Notes: generated by a model from the sequence alone, not told the origin. A DNA stretch of 64,000 bases from Trichostrongylus colubriformis (GCA_963978905.1 OZ022258.1:38811282-38875281); one strand, 5' to 3'. Positions 24,210 to 34,903 are shown, counted from the first letter of the stretch. Numbers and translations: made by a program.

Positions 24210-26134
24210 ATGGCAGCTAGTAAGGCAGTCAAGTTTACGTACAATAATTCTGTGGTAAACTGGATGCGCAAGTTCGCATGGAACTATCTTTGGGGAGGTT
24301 CGTTTCAATATCAGCAATAGCAATGCATACTTTACTACGTGCCGTGCTCAATAAATAAACGCTCCGTTTCCCTTGATACTAGTGACTACCGTACTATACG
24401 GCTGAATTCATTTTGTACCTTTTCTTCGCCCATCGTATGCTCATGTTTGGTCAAGCATTGTTTGGTAGCTACGAGAGAAGCGCACTACTCTCAAGCAATT
24501 CAGCTTGTCAACATGCACTAATAAGGAGGAGTGAAAATTAAATTGTCGATCAAACCGTAGAGATGTTTCAATAAACGTACTTGAAGTGCTATCGTGTTGG
24601 AAGTGACACTGTGGCTAGATGGTTCCTGTGGGCATGCACCTTGTTCCTGGGCATAAATCAATAGAATTAGATGATATTGGGGTTTATCTTCTGAGATTGT
24701 TACGTCACATCTTCTGAGATTCTTCCGGCTAACGTGCGTCAAATTGCCTTCAGAGCCTGTAAAGTTGGAACACATGTGAAATAAAAAAAAACATAAGGTG
24801 AATCGGAATTATAACTTATGGAGGAATTGAACCGTAAGCCTATTTCCGCTTAAATTTGAACTAGGCGAGCCCTAAGGTCACCTAATTTGATATTTAGATG
24901 TTGTAGATATCTATAAAAATTATGCGCGTATCACCTACAACGTTGCGCTCTAACGGTCTATGGAACATCCTCAAGTGGAGTAATTGTAGTCACCTTTTCG
25001 TCCATGTTGCTCATAATTGAGGCAAAAATGAGTTCGGCGGGAGATCAGAGAAGTGGACTCATGGCTGTTCATAATAAATATTGCCTCTTATACGGCGTTG
25101 TTCCCATGTGATTCTTGTCTTAGTCGGTTGGCTTTCGCAAAAAGGCAGCATTGTGGACCTTTATGATGTTATGCCATCATAAAACTGCCTTTATGAAAAA
25201 GGCAGTTTATGATGGCACCTGTGTGTCTGTCGTCAGTCATTTGAGTTCCAGCCCCGAACAGTACTTTCTGTGCAACGAATACGCGATTTGACTCTGCGTT
25301 ATTTCGTGTAAGTGGAAGCCTGGGTTAGATCGTAAATTACCATTTGATTCATTCTCATGGTAGGAGTACGTCAACAGAAATACGCGGCATTAAATTTGTC
25401 GTGACGACGATCGTTATAAACCGCAATTTAATAATCTGCCCGAACTATCCACAAGCAACAAAAATTATCTCATTCTGGCTTCAGACTTAAGCTACGATTA
25501 TATTGTTTATCATAATACGATGGTTTACCGTGCGTTTAGGACGCGAGTATGGCTTGCAGTTTCATGACACATATTACGAGCCTGCCCCAGAAGTGACTGA
25601 AGCCCTCCGACGTCTCAATTTGAAGGAGCCCCATCTTTTCGACCAGAGGAAGGTTGGTGCTTTTCCGGTTGTTCCAGGGCGCTTTTGAATCTGCAAGGTG
25701 CGAAGGTCTTATTTTGCAGATGCGCCTTTCACATGCCCATACCTTAGCGCTACATGGCGAAAGGCTGCCAAAGGATAAGTGGACTCAGTGGGAACAGGTT
25801 AGTGCGCTGTCACATCTTATGGTCGCGTTATTTATGTTTTATGCTTGTTTCTCGTCACTTCCTATCCTGAGTGGTTAATGGAAATTTTCTGTACACGAAA
25901 ACAAAAAAATATCTTCTGTTGCTCAGTAAGTTTTCACAAAGCTGTAATGAAAAGCTTATCTTCTATTCCCCTTTATGACCGATTTTACACGACATATGTG
26001 CAGATCTAATGTTATAGGAAACATGGTATTTGAAACCTTATCTGGACGAAATCGAAGCTGAAAAGAAGGCGAGAGCGGAGACTACTGGTCTAATTCCTCC
26101 TTTCGAAATGAAGCAGAACGAAGGAACGCACTGA
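24210..26134 (+). CDS. UQCRB: Cytochrome b-c1 complex subunit 7 (complex III)
   Basis: Four exons, 24210-24297, 25540-25652, 25720-25797 and 26018-26134, join in phase to 131 residues, against about 110 in mammals. This is the small matrix-side subunit of ubiquinol-cytochrome c reductase in the inner mitochondrial membrane, needed for cytochrome b stability. Supporting motifs are YGLQFHDTYYEP, VTEALRRLN, LPKDKWTQWEQ and ETWYLKPYLDEIEAEKKAR, which follow the human order (LGLMRDDTIYE, EAIRRLP, LPKEQWTKYEE, FYLEPYLKEV). The ATG directly follows TTTTTTTAG, a likely trans-splice acceptor leaving no 5' UTR. There is no cleavable presequence, as expected for this subunit. A poly(A) signal lies at 26177. 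COA4 follows on the same strand. Confidence 0.95.
25172..25217. repeat. Short hairpin in UQCRB intron 1
   Basis: TGCCATCATAAAACTGCC and GGCAGTTTATGATGGCA form a stem of about 17 bp around an 11-base loop. No promoter or terminator context is visible. It may be a tiny MITE remnant or a structured intron segment. Confidence 0.6.
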
Positions 26135-26176
26135 GCTCTTATTTTTTAGTCTGTAGGATTGTAACAGTGTGTGTGA

Positions 26177-26182
26177 AATAAA
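26177..26182 (+). other. Poly(A) signal of UQCRB
   Basis: AATAAA lies 43 bases after the UQCRB stop codon, the usual distance in nematodes. Confidence 0.7.
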
Positions 26183-26495
26183 TATTAGATATTTCCTTGT
26201 TCATGTTCTCGTAGTGATCGCTGCCACCGTCAAGCGTGCTTATTGTGCTTCGATAGGAGTGATGGGAAATATTGTCCAATATGCAGGGAAGAGTACTAGC
26301 TTCATTGATGTACAAAATTTGCAGGCATCACTTTTTTGGAATCAGTATCACCTCGTCTTTCTTGAATTCTCTTCCCGTAGGTTCGCAATGCTAGTTAGTA
26401 ATGTGTCACCTGACGTTGTTCTTGCCATGAAACTCATTTGTGCTACAGTCTAATTTGGGTGTCCTTCTAAGGTTGATCTGAGTGTTTTGGAACTC

Positions 26496-26870
26496 ATGTC
26501 TGCTGGTTCGCCTCACTGGGCAAAAGATTCTGCTGAAGAAGATCGTGTAGAGACGCTCATCAGGTACATCGAGCATGCAGTGCTTGGTTTCGGCTGTCTG
26601 ATCTCAACTCGTTTTGGGTGGATCATTCAAGCAGGAACATGATTTTTTATAAGGTGTAGTTTTCAGAGGAACTGGCTGTTGGGATCAACACTTAGCCGTT
26701 GTGGATTGTATGGGAGACAAGGGTGACTGGAGGCAGTGTCAGGAACAGGTCGGTCGGCGTTAGTCTGTGCGAGCATGTGTAGCATTATCCGGCATTCGTA
26801 CTATTCAACTTAGGTGCAACAATTCAAGGAGTGCATGACGAAGAAGAAACAGCCGGTAGAGAAGAAGTAG
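26496..26870 (+). CDS. COA4: Cytochrome c oxidase assembly factor 4 (twin CX9C protein)
   Basis: Exons 26496-26563, 26667-26748 and 26814-26870 join in phase to 68 residues. The protein is of the CHCH type: C-9-C in CWDQHLAVVDC and C-9-C in CQEQVQQFKEC, separated by MGDKGDWRQ. Human COA4 has the same layout (DPLDQLISRSGC, ECMAQHQDWRQCQ, QAFKDCM). Such proteins enter the mitochondrial intermembrane space by the MIA40 relay and help assemble complex IV. The ATG at 26496 gives MSAGSPHWAKD and the expected short acidic N-terminus. It lies 314 bp after the UQCRB poly(A) signal and ends 83 bp before the next gene, so it probably shares a polycistronic transcript. Confidence 0.93.
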
Positions 26871-26953
26871 ATATATGTACGTAGATCACAGTTTCAAGTG
26901 AGATCACAAATGCACCCTTTCTTTCTCCATGTATTATGAGCCTTTGTTTCAGC
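26871..26953 (+). promoter_or_regulatory. Intercistronic region with probable SL2-type acceptor
   Basis: An 83-base spacer between the COA4 stop and the next ATG. It has a pyrimidine-rich tract (CCCTTTCTTTCTCC) and ends TTTGTTTCAG|C just before ATG. In nematodes this spacing and U-rich element mark operon junctions processed by 3' cleavage plus SL2 trans-splicing. No canonical AATAAA is present. Confidence 0.65.
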
Positions 26954-29900
26954 ATGTTATCGGACTTGTTTATTAATTTGGAAATAGATGAAGATGAGTC
27001 TAACAAAGTGCGAGGGCAGCAGTGTGCTCCTGATAATTATATAGCAGAAAATCATAGTGTTGGGTGGTTTTTGAATGAACAGTCTTCGAAGGAACGTAAA
27101 CCAGATGAAAGCAGGTGAGTGTATAAAGCTATGTTCGCAGTAATTTCTGTGTAACATCAAATGGTTACTGAACGATATCAACATATGATTATATAGCGTT
27201 TTTCTTGAATCCAAAAAAAAAAAAGAAATCGTGATTTTTCAAGAAATTTAATTAGGATCGGGACATTGTGCTCACAACCCACTACCGTTACTATACTATA
27301 TTCGAAAAATTACAATCGACTTCGGTAGGGTGGTGCGAAAAGGTCGTGGTCGGTTTCGTATAGAGGGGAGAGAACCTTATAAGATTAACGAACTCATTTT
27401 GAGCACCATTTCATTTTCAGGGGTGAGAACTGCCTGGAAAGCAGAGGCTCGACTCCCGCATATCGCGTAATATTTCACGAGCTTGGGCCGCGCTCATACA
27501 TGCGATGCCGAAGGCAGGCCGTGGCTGCGTGTCTTTGCGTATCAGCTTATGCCATCCTGTTTCGTTGCCTGCATCGTCTGGGTGTGTACACTTATGTCAG
27601 AATTTCGCACCATGACGAATGGCGTGCGACGCGGTGTGTGCGAGCTATGCGCGCAGCTATAGTTGCGTCTTAAACGCACATTCCGCGATTACCTTGATTG
27701 TGTAAAAGCGCTGAATTATGAAGTTAGCGGTGCTGAGGAATATGTCAACAAAGAAAAATACGAAAGAAGCCTCGAAAATGCCAAAAATGGGCCTTCTGGC
27801 ATTTAGCCTTGTACGAGGTTAAGGCGTAAAAGTGAGCCATTGAGTCAGTCCCGTCGGATGATATCATGAGGAACTCTGGGATATCACCTGTTTTCCCATG
27901 TTAACGTTCCCTTAAAGGCAGTGGTAGAGGTAATCTGCTTGTTATCGTTCGTTCCAATCTTTGATACTGACCCATGGATGTGTTCACCACGTCATTTCGA
28001 TCAGTACGGCATTATTAATACAAGATAAGTATTGTTCCGCGGTCATGCGCATTCATCTACACCTCAGTTACTCTTCGGCAAAATCGACCCTAGGAGGCGA
28101 GCTGCCATGAGAGGCGGCTTACCCTGATTGAGCCGCCTTCGTCACAGGGCAAGGGCACACCTTCCGCGGGGGTTTCGCCATATGTAGCTTCTTAGACCCG
28201 TAATTTTCCAGTGAATGACTCCTTTAGGGATTCCTTATCTCCCACATTACGCCTATCACTGTCTTTCTCTATTGGAACTTCATTGTGCACACAATTCTGG
28301 AAAAAGGGCTGTCCAGTGCAAGGTGTGGTAGGAGTGGGTGGGCGGGATCGAAGGGGGCTTGAGCTGGCTCAGCGCCGGGTGGACACGTCGCGACTCCGCA
28401 AAAAGTGTCCAGCTTAGAAATGCTCGAGGATCTATTTGCTCAAAGAAACTGAGTTGCAAGTTTGATTATCGCGGAAGAGCGTCTTAAAGTACATGGTATT
28501 GCCAGAGGTGCCATACGCAGCTGACTTGTAATTGCTCTGGAACCCAGCAAGACGGCACCATTATCTCGTTCGCTTCGCTTGCGACACGTCGCGTTGCAAA
28601 ATCCTGACATAAGCATACACATCCGCATCGTGGGTCGTCTCTGCACATCTGTGCTACTCTGCCTTGCTGTCTGCGAACGCAGACACCCCTGTCGGCACTG
28701 AGTATGAGCCCGGCTTTACAGCTGTGGCTTACTTTTTTTATAGACACTAGAGTCCGATGCGAGGTGTGCTCACATTCACATTATCAGGGAATCAATTTCT
28801 GGATCAGTGCTGTCCAGCTAGCCAAACTCTTCATCATTGGGTCGTGATTTGGCATCTTATCATTTGGAAGGATCAGAAGGCTGACACGTGCATCGACTGC
28901 CCTTCCAACAAGCCATTGTGCATGCCGAATCGCATTGTGCGCCACTCAGAATTTGAGAAGTTGTAGGCGTGACCATGTTACAATAACGTTGATCGACAGC
29001 GATTGCTCAATTCTTCATGTGTTCCAAGGGTTTTAGCTTGAGAGTGTATTCTGTTTCTTTGATTTCAATTTTAGAGAAATTCTCGCCTACAGAGCTGCTT
29101 ACTATTGTCATCATAGGGATTTCAAAAAAGCATTTAACGTGAGTTTTGTTTTAAAAGGGTTTCATCTCTCAAAAAATTGTTGTTTGACTTTTCTTTTAGG
29201 AGTATACAGCACTGTTCACGGAGTATAAACACAGTCGTACTCATGCCGTCGCTGTTGTTGACTCTCTTGTTCGTTGTGCGTTGAAGGTTAGTTCGGAATT
29301 CCTTTTTATAGCTGTCAGCCTAAGAATTATGTTGAATGAGAGTGGTGGGTGGTGTCTCTTGAGTGAAATCAAAGTAGCACCGAACACGCTGTCGCTCAGA
29401 AAAGGCAGAACTACAGAAAACCGAGTCGTGTACGCTCCTAATATTCAAGGGAACACGAGCGATAGAATATTGCGCTGTTTTACTTACCTGGTCATCTCTT
29501 GGGGGTGTATGGTTTCTACCATGCTTTTCCTCGTTACTTGTAAGGTGTGTGACCTGTGGGTGGTTGAAGGCTGCGAGCGACTTGAGTCTGTGAGATCAAG
29601 TCATCGCCACCGCCGTCCTGCTTTTGTAATAATTTGCTACCTACCATTTTCAGATTCCTTCGTTTCCTGTGGAAGTATTATTATCTTACCTCCATGAGTA
29701 CGAACAGTATGCTCTTGATTACGGCGACCAATTACAATATTTGAACATGAAGAAAGATGTATATGCTGTCATTTGCCGACCGGACGCTTCGCAGATATTT
29801 GTGGACACTGTCTGCCTACTTTGCGTCTCTGTGGATTTGCCTGAACATTGGCTAGCATTCGGACGAAGGCGCTCGCTGACTGTAGGTTGATTTCTATTTA

Positions 29901-30535
29901 TTTTTTTTAGTAATCAGTATTTATGGATGGGATAATTGGTATGTCTCAATCCGAAGATTATTGTATTTAGGTAGGTCAGAACTTCTATATAGGTTTCATT
30001 ACCAGAGCAATTCTTCTATTGGAACGGCATCTGAAGCATGCTCATGGCTTTGTAAGCCATGTTTTGAATAAAAAGCTGTTGAATCTACGTGGACGTCTGG
30101 AGGAATCGGAATCACCTGAAAGGGTGCGTACATATAATTGTTGCTCTGAACAAAGCGTGCAAAGTTGTTATCGAAACAATTACAATTCATGGCTCATTTA
30201 GTTTCTTCTTTTGCACTCTCACTTCTAATGGTTAAGAAAAAATTTCCTCTGATGAGTCCACTGAAATGTATCCTTTTCCTTCTCCCAAATTTTTTTTGTA
30301 TATAGAGCACGTAAAAGTGGTAATTGAATCTCAGTTGCAGATCGAAGAAGCGCAGCACAAAATGGGCTTTGACATGGTTTCCTGTGATGATAACGTAGAA
30401 TCTAACGAAAAAATATTCCGGCCGCATGACAGCCGCTCGAAAGTGGAAGTCTATAAATCTGCTGAAGAGTGTAAGCTCATGGTGGAACATTTTCAATGCA
30501 AATTCAGCTGGATGTTCGAAGGGTGTATTTTTTGA
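26954..30535 (+). CDS. C8orf76: C8orf76 homologue (uncharacterised TPR-like protein)
   Basis: Exons 26954-27114, 29075-29138, 29200-29286, 29654-29881, 29971-30123 and 30308-30535 give about 306 residues (human about 380). Landmarks follow human C8orf76 in order: VGWFLNE near residue 36 (human PQWFYEE), ILAYRAAYYCHHRDFKKAFNE (human LAYRRQEYQKALQE), DLPEHWLAF (human FNPWNWGKL), a FITRAILLLERHLK helix, ESQLQIEEAQHKMGF (human ERNLRTQQEIEDKMKGF), and a final SAEECKLMVEHFQCKFSWMF (human [20 protein letters not shown]). Its function is unknown. The last acceptor fits phase only if AG|CAC at 30308 is used (TATAGAG|CAC), a slightly unusual site. It is the downstream gene of a probable operon with COA4. 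Confidence 0.85.
27115..29074 (+). other. Large first intron of the C8orf76 homologue
   Basis: A 2 kb intron holding two GC-rich dispersed repeats. About 27480-27680 resembles the complement of 3052-3222. About 28480-28740 has GGTGCCATACGCAGCTGAC, which matches the complement of sequence near 63312. No gene is seen inside. Confidence 0.6.
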
Positions 30536-30633
30536 TGATTCTGAAGCTGGTTGCACCCCGCTCCGCGATAGGATACAATTATATCGTTACAGTTTGATCG
30601 TGCTTGTTGAATTGCTTGTTGTTCGTAGCTAAG

Positions 30634-30639
30634 AATAAA
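30634..30639 (+). other. Poly(A) signal of the C8orf76 homologue
   Basis: AATAAA about 100 bases after the stop codon at 30535. Confidence 0.6.
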
Positions 30640-30877
30640 TCTTATTGGAGTATTGTATTGTCTGTCTCAGGCTACAGACGATTTCTCCTCGGTGCTAATG
30701 TTTTACACTCTCAGAGATGTCTTTCATTCTCGAGGAGTACAGCTCGAATCGTAAGGAGCATATTGCGTACAATAGCGTACGCGTAGGGTGCGTGACATTG
30801 TAGGTATTGTTCAGAGTTCGCATTCAGGCAATTGCGCAATTCAAGCACAAGGAAAACGATACATATCGATCGAGTGA

Positions 30878-31138
30878 TTAGGCGGAAGAGAAGAGATAAA
30901 TATCGGCACGATTTAGGACCTGAGCAATACGTATTTTATCCGTTCCGTCTGAATCGCGAACTGTGAACCATGCCTTACTATTCAAATTTTCGAACAGCTC
31001 GAAACCAGTGCGGTTAGGCATTTTTCCGTACACTTGTGCGTAACTTGTATTATCGGCTAAACCAAAAGTACTTCTTAACATGTTTCGCAAATTGCTGTTA
31101 CTTATTGTTAGCGACGGCTCATCGGGCCATATAAGCAC
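30878..31138 (-). CDS. Small unassigned minus-strand open frame
   Basis: An 86-codon frame just after a TAA, with balanced composition, including SYAQVYGKMPNRTGFELFEN, then SKAWFTVRDSDGTDKIRIAQ and a YLFSSA end. It reads more like protein than its neighbours and sits between an operon end and a MITE cluster. Only a GTG opens it and no clear acceptor was found, so it may be an exon or gene fragment. I do not recognise the family. Confidence 0.3.
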   Translation of the reverse strand: MLIWPDEPSLTISNSNLRNMLRSTFGLADNTSYAQVYGKMPNRTGFELFENLNSKAWFTVRDSDGTDKIRIAQVLNRADIYLFSSA

Positions 31139-31139
31139 T

Positions 31140-31816
31140 TATCCACGCTTTCTGTTCTACTCATTTCAATGTTCAGTGCAACTTGACCTCAGTCTGTTCA
31201 CTACACAGCGTCTCTTAAATTCTCTCGCAAACGTATCCTCTCTATTACGAGCAGCGTTAGCTGTTTCGCAATTCTCAGTCTTCCATGACTACACTAAAAG
31301 CAATTAGTTAATTCCGTGTTGAATCAGTACCACAAGTGCCGACCAGATTGCGCTTCCTTTTGACAGGCACCGCTAAACTGAAAATTGTATATGCCAGCCT
31401 TATGCATTGCCTTATAAATGACAGTTTAGTCAGAGCCTTTAAGGTAAACGTTAGATCTCGTGAACCAGGCCGGTTTTACAATCGCTAAGGTGAGCCACGC
31501 CTACTTTCTGGCGCGATTGTTCAGCATTTCGTAGCTTCAACGCTTTTCGTCACTTTTTTACCTGGTCACTCGTCTTGTAGTCGTTGTTGAGCTTGCCCAA
31601 CTAATTACCTCCACGATTTATACCGAACGTATAAAATTCAGCTACCGGACTCAATAAGTTCTCGATTTCACCTATGAACTGTACTAATTAAACACACCGT
31701 TTAGCAGTTCGAATTACTTAAATGGAATTTTTTACGTTGCCTTACGGAGTACCCTCCGCCAGTCCTGGTTCACACCCATCCATTAAACAAGGGAGTCAGA
31801 TTACTGCCCGCAAGAA
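31140..31816. other. Intergenic stretch with no recognised feature
   Basis: AT-rich, with short frames only. I see no repeat termini or splice-bounded exons here. Confidence 0.5.
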
Positions 31817-31824
31817 TAGCCGCA

Positions 31825-32048
31825 GGGTCAAATAAAGTCGGGGGGGAGACGCAATTTTGCGTCAACGTTTCACATACGTCAAAGCTTCTTTCCCTCCCTA
31901 GGCTTAGGTTAAAGCAGATGAAACCTATGCTCTGACAGATGCTTTTTCATGTAGGAGAAGGGGATATCAATTTTAACCTAAGCCTAGGGAGGGAAAGGAG
32001 CTTTGACGTCGACGCAAAATTGCGTCTCCCCCCGACTTTATTTGACCC
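31825..32048. mobile_element. GGGTCAAATAAAGTC hAT-like MITE, copy 1
   Basis: Inverted termini GGGTCAAATAAAGTCGGGGG (31825) and complement ending at 32048. Exact 8-bp flanking duplication TAGCCGCA at 31817-31824 and 32049-32056, the hallmark length of hAT insertions. Inner arms contain ACGCAATTTTGCGTC and CCTAGGCTTAGG / CCTAAGCCTAGG. It is non-coding. A second copy is at 46186. Confidence 0.9.
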
Positions 32049-32384
32049 TAGCCGCAAAAACCGCGGGTCTTCGATAATCCCAACTTCCACCGTGTGTAAA
32101 GGACCGCGCTAGTGTCAGGCTCTTTAGAAGTCCTTCGAACACGTTACGGTGAATCCACGGCTTGCCAAAAAGCACACAAAATATACGGCGTGATCACACT
32201 AGGAGCACGAGGTGAGCAAACCAGACGCTTTTGACAATCGGCTGCTACAGTAATCAGGTTTTCGTGGCAGGACCAACACATGCTTCCTTACATCCTCGTA
32301 AGTGTTTTGGGTTTGGTTTGCTTACCTCAAACACATAGAACGAAGGAATTAAGTTAAAAGCAGATGTTTTATGTTTTAGGTTTG

Positions 32385-32601
32385 GGTGCTATCGCAATGA
32401 GGGGGGGGGGGGCATCTCCTAAAAGTTGCTTATCTGCGCATCGTGGAGAGATCCTTTATGGGTCAATCTGCACATTCACGCGTATACTTTTGCCTAAGCC
32501 TTGGAGGGAGAAGGGAGGGCTTTTTTCCCTTCACGGCTTAGGTAAAAATAGGGTGCAGTTGTGTTGTGGGATGTCCCCCCCCCCCTCATTGCGATAGCAC
32601 C
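32385..32601. mobile_element. GGTGCTATCGCAATGAG + G-tract MITE
   Basis: GGTGCTATCGCAATGA followed by 13 G, mirrored by a C-run and TCATTGCGATAGCACC ending at 32601. The centre carries CCTAAGCCTTGGAGGG and GGCTTAGG. Flanks TAGGTTTG/TAAGTTCT are only weakly alike. It is non-coding. Confidence 0.82.
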
Positions 32602-33160
32602 TAAGTTCTCGTTTTAACGCGACTCGTGGCGCGCTTCGCGTGCATTGCAGGGGAAGGAACCTTCGACGCAGGGTAAAATGGATTGTGGCCGAAAATCATT
32701 CCTAAGTCTACAACATAGGTGTGCACCGTGACCATCTATCGCCCCCGAAACGTTGATGCAACGTTAAACCTTTCCGAGGGACGCATGCGTGCCACCATCA
32801 CACGCTCTTCAAAAACTAGGGTGCGGTTCACCAACCGTCACAATTACTCGTCACCTTCCCCATCCTCTCCTCCATCACTGAGATCCTCTCGGGACACCGT
32901 TTCCAGTCGCGCGATGGGTGTTGCCTCCCCTAGACGGCTTGCGTAGTACAATTCACGGGCAGCTTGCCACAAGCTTTCGCCTACGCGGAGAGAGCAGAGA
33001 GAACGACAAAACGCGAGAGAGTGTGTGATGACAACGAGCAGCGTCGATACGCGCCTTGGCGCGAAAACATGATTACTGTAGCAGCCGACTGTCAAAAGCG
33101 TCTGGTTTGCTTTCCTCCTAGGAGCACTATGCAGTTCACTGTCACTGAGGCGGGAATCAG

Positions 33161-33383
33161 GGGTGACGGTTGGGACACACGAATCTAGGCCGTGACCCTG
33201 TGACAGCCTGTGACCTTTGCCATGTGACATGATAATTCAGACAATTTGACTATACAACGGAACAGACTTGCAAGGAGGACACGATTTACATGAACAAATT
33301 GTCTGAATTATTTAAAGCTTAGGTCAAAGGCCACAGGCTGTTACAGGGTCACGGCCTAGATTCGTGTGTCCCAACCTACACCC
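33161..33383. mobile_element. MITE with 9-bp target duplication
   Basis: Termini GGGTG..GGTTGGGACACACGA and the complement TCGTGTGTCCCAACC..CACCC. The arms extend through CTAGGCCGTGACCCTGT and CAGCCTGTG. The sequence GGGAATCAG flanks both sides (33152-33160 and 33384-33392). A 9-bp duplication suggests a Mutator-type transposase, although the last base is ambiguous and 8 bp (hAT) is possible. Confidence 0.78.
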
Positions 33384-33528
33384 GGGAATCAGTCAATAAC
33401 ATTCGGTGTGTACGCGTGGGCCGTTACATTTCATTTGACGACGAGGTTACTGTAATCAAGCGCGGGGTCAGAAACGTAATTTTGAGGGCATCCCACTACG
33501 GACATTCTTTCAGCGGAGAGGAACCCCT

Positions 33529-33911
33529 GGTGCTATGGGAGTAGGGGGGGGGGGCACACGACAAAAGCAAAAGTAGCGCCTGCTTTCCGCTTTTAGGCAC
33601 TCTCAAGGTTATTTTGTGCCTAGATACAGCTGACTAACTAAGAAAACGATTGAATTATTCGTCCTTTAGTATATTACGAAAAATCCGCTACGACTAGACT
33701 AAACAACCACTTACGCGTATTCGCCTAAGTCTAGGGAAAGGGAGTCCCTTTCCCCAAGGCTTAGGGCTCACGAACTTGCTTCATCGGAATGGTTTCTATG
33801 CAGAATTTGAACCCGATCCGGCTAGCGCTATGGCTTCCTGCGCTCCAGCCATTGCGTTAGAGACGCAGAGCACAGTTCGCTGCCCCCCCCCCCCCTGATT
33901 CCCATAGCACC
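33529..33911. mobile_element. GGTGCTATGGGA + G-tract MITE
   Basis: GGTGCTATGGGAGTAGGGGG at 33529 is mirrored by a C-run and TGATTCCCATAGCACC ending at 33911. Flanks GAACCCCT and GAACCTCT match at 7 of 8 positions, a likely 8-bp target duplication. The interior has GCCTAAGTCTAGGG and AAGGCTTAGGG. Confidence 0.82.
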
Positions 33912-34324
33912 GAACCTCTTTCTTTTCTTACTAAAGGTTGGGCAAAAATATACGCCTAAATGTGCAGATTGATCCCTCAAAGACCTCTCTAAGATGCTCA
34001 GATGTGCAAATTTTTATGAGATGCTCCCCTCATTGCGATAGCACCCGTGTTACATCGAGCATAGATTAAAGTGTTAACACAAAGCACAGCTCCAGCACTG
34101 AACTCGAAATTTAGTTTGCTCATGTCTCAGTTGGTGGATTACGAGTGGGCGTCGGATGAGTGATGTAAACAATGGACTGCGGTCACACAACATATTTTAC
34201 GACAAGGCTCTCCACATGTTTTTCAGCACGTGACGATAGGAATAGGTGTGCATGACGTGCTTACAGTCACTTTGTCCGTTCATACTTGTTTGGTTTCTTC
34301 CAGTGGATCCGTGATAAGGTTCAG

Positions 34325-34697
34325 GGTGCTAATGTGGTGGGGGGGGGGACTCTTTGTCGCGCTGTCGTCTATCACTTCGCCATTCTACAGTAAACAATTT
34401 TTGTATGAATATTTTTACCTAAGCCTTAGTACAGGGTAGTAGGAGCTTCCCCTAAACTAGGGCTAAAGCTAAAAACCTATTAAAAAGTAGCGCCGCACGC
34501 CGAGCCATGGAGCGCTCTCCCCACCTCCAGCCACACTGGCACCTCAATTTGTACACTCAAGTGTATATTATTACTGAAACCTTTCCTTCGGGCGGACAGG
34601 AGCTTTCCTTTGAACTAAGGCATCGGGCAAAAACCTAGACAAGCATAGCGCCAGCCGCCGAGCACAATGAAGTGGTTCCCCCAATCACATTAGCACC
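34325..34697. mobile_element. GGTGCTAATGTGGTGG + G-tract MITE
   Basis: Left end GGTGCTAATGTGGTGGGGGG and right end CCCCCAATCACATTAGCACC. Flanks AGGTTCAG and GATTTCAG share 6 of 8 positions. CCTAAGCCTTAG lies inside. The right end abuts the 34685-34903 minus-strand frame and supplies its last codons. Confidence 0.8.
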
Positions 34698-34903
34698 GAT
34701 TTCAGTTCTGTTTTATATTCATGAGTGTATTGAGAACTCAACTCACAAATAAATTCATCCCAGTGCATGGGGGTATATCCCTCATTGTCGAAAGATACAT
34801 TGTCATTTATAAAATCCATTAACATGGTAGGCGCAGTGAATTGTAGTGGGCTCATTGAGAAATAGTCGCATACAGACTTTGTAGTTAGCACGATTGCATA
34901 CAA
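34685..34903 (-). pseudogene. Minus-strand gene fragment capped by a MITE
   Basis: A 72-codon frame with protein-like composition: YFSMSPLQFTAPTMLMDFIN, then GYTPMHWDEFICELSSQYTH and KTELKSVLM. Its last codons fall inside the terminus of the MITE at 34325-34697, so the original 3' end was probably displaced by that insertion. No start context or neighbouring exon was found. I do not recognise the family. Confidence 0.35.

Noticed and set aside
29281..29697. 138-codon + strand frame
   Set aside because: It begins in the donor after the C8orf76 exon 29200-29286 and covers an intron. It is out of frame with the next exon.
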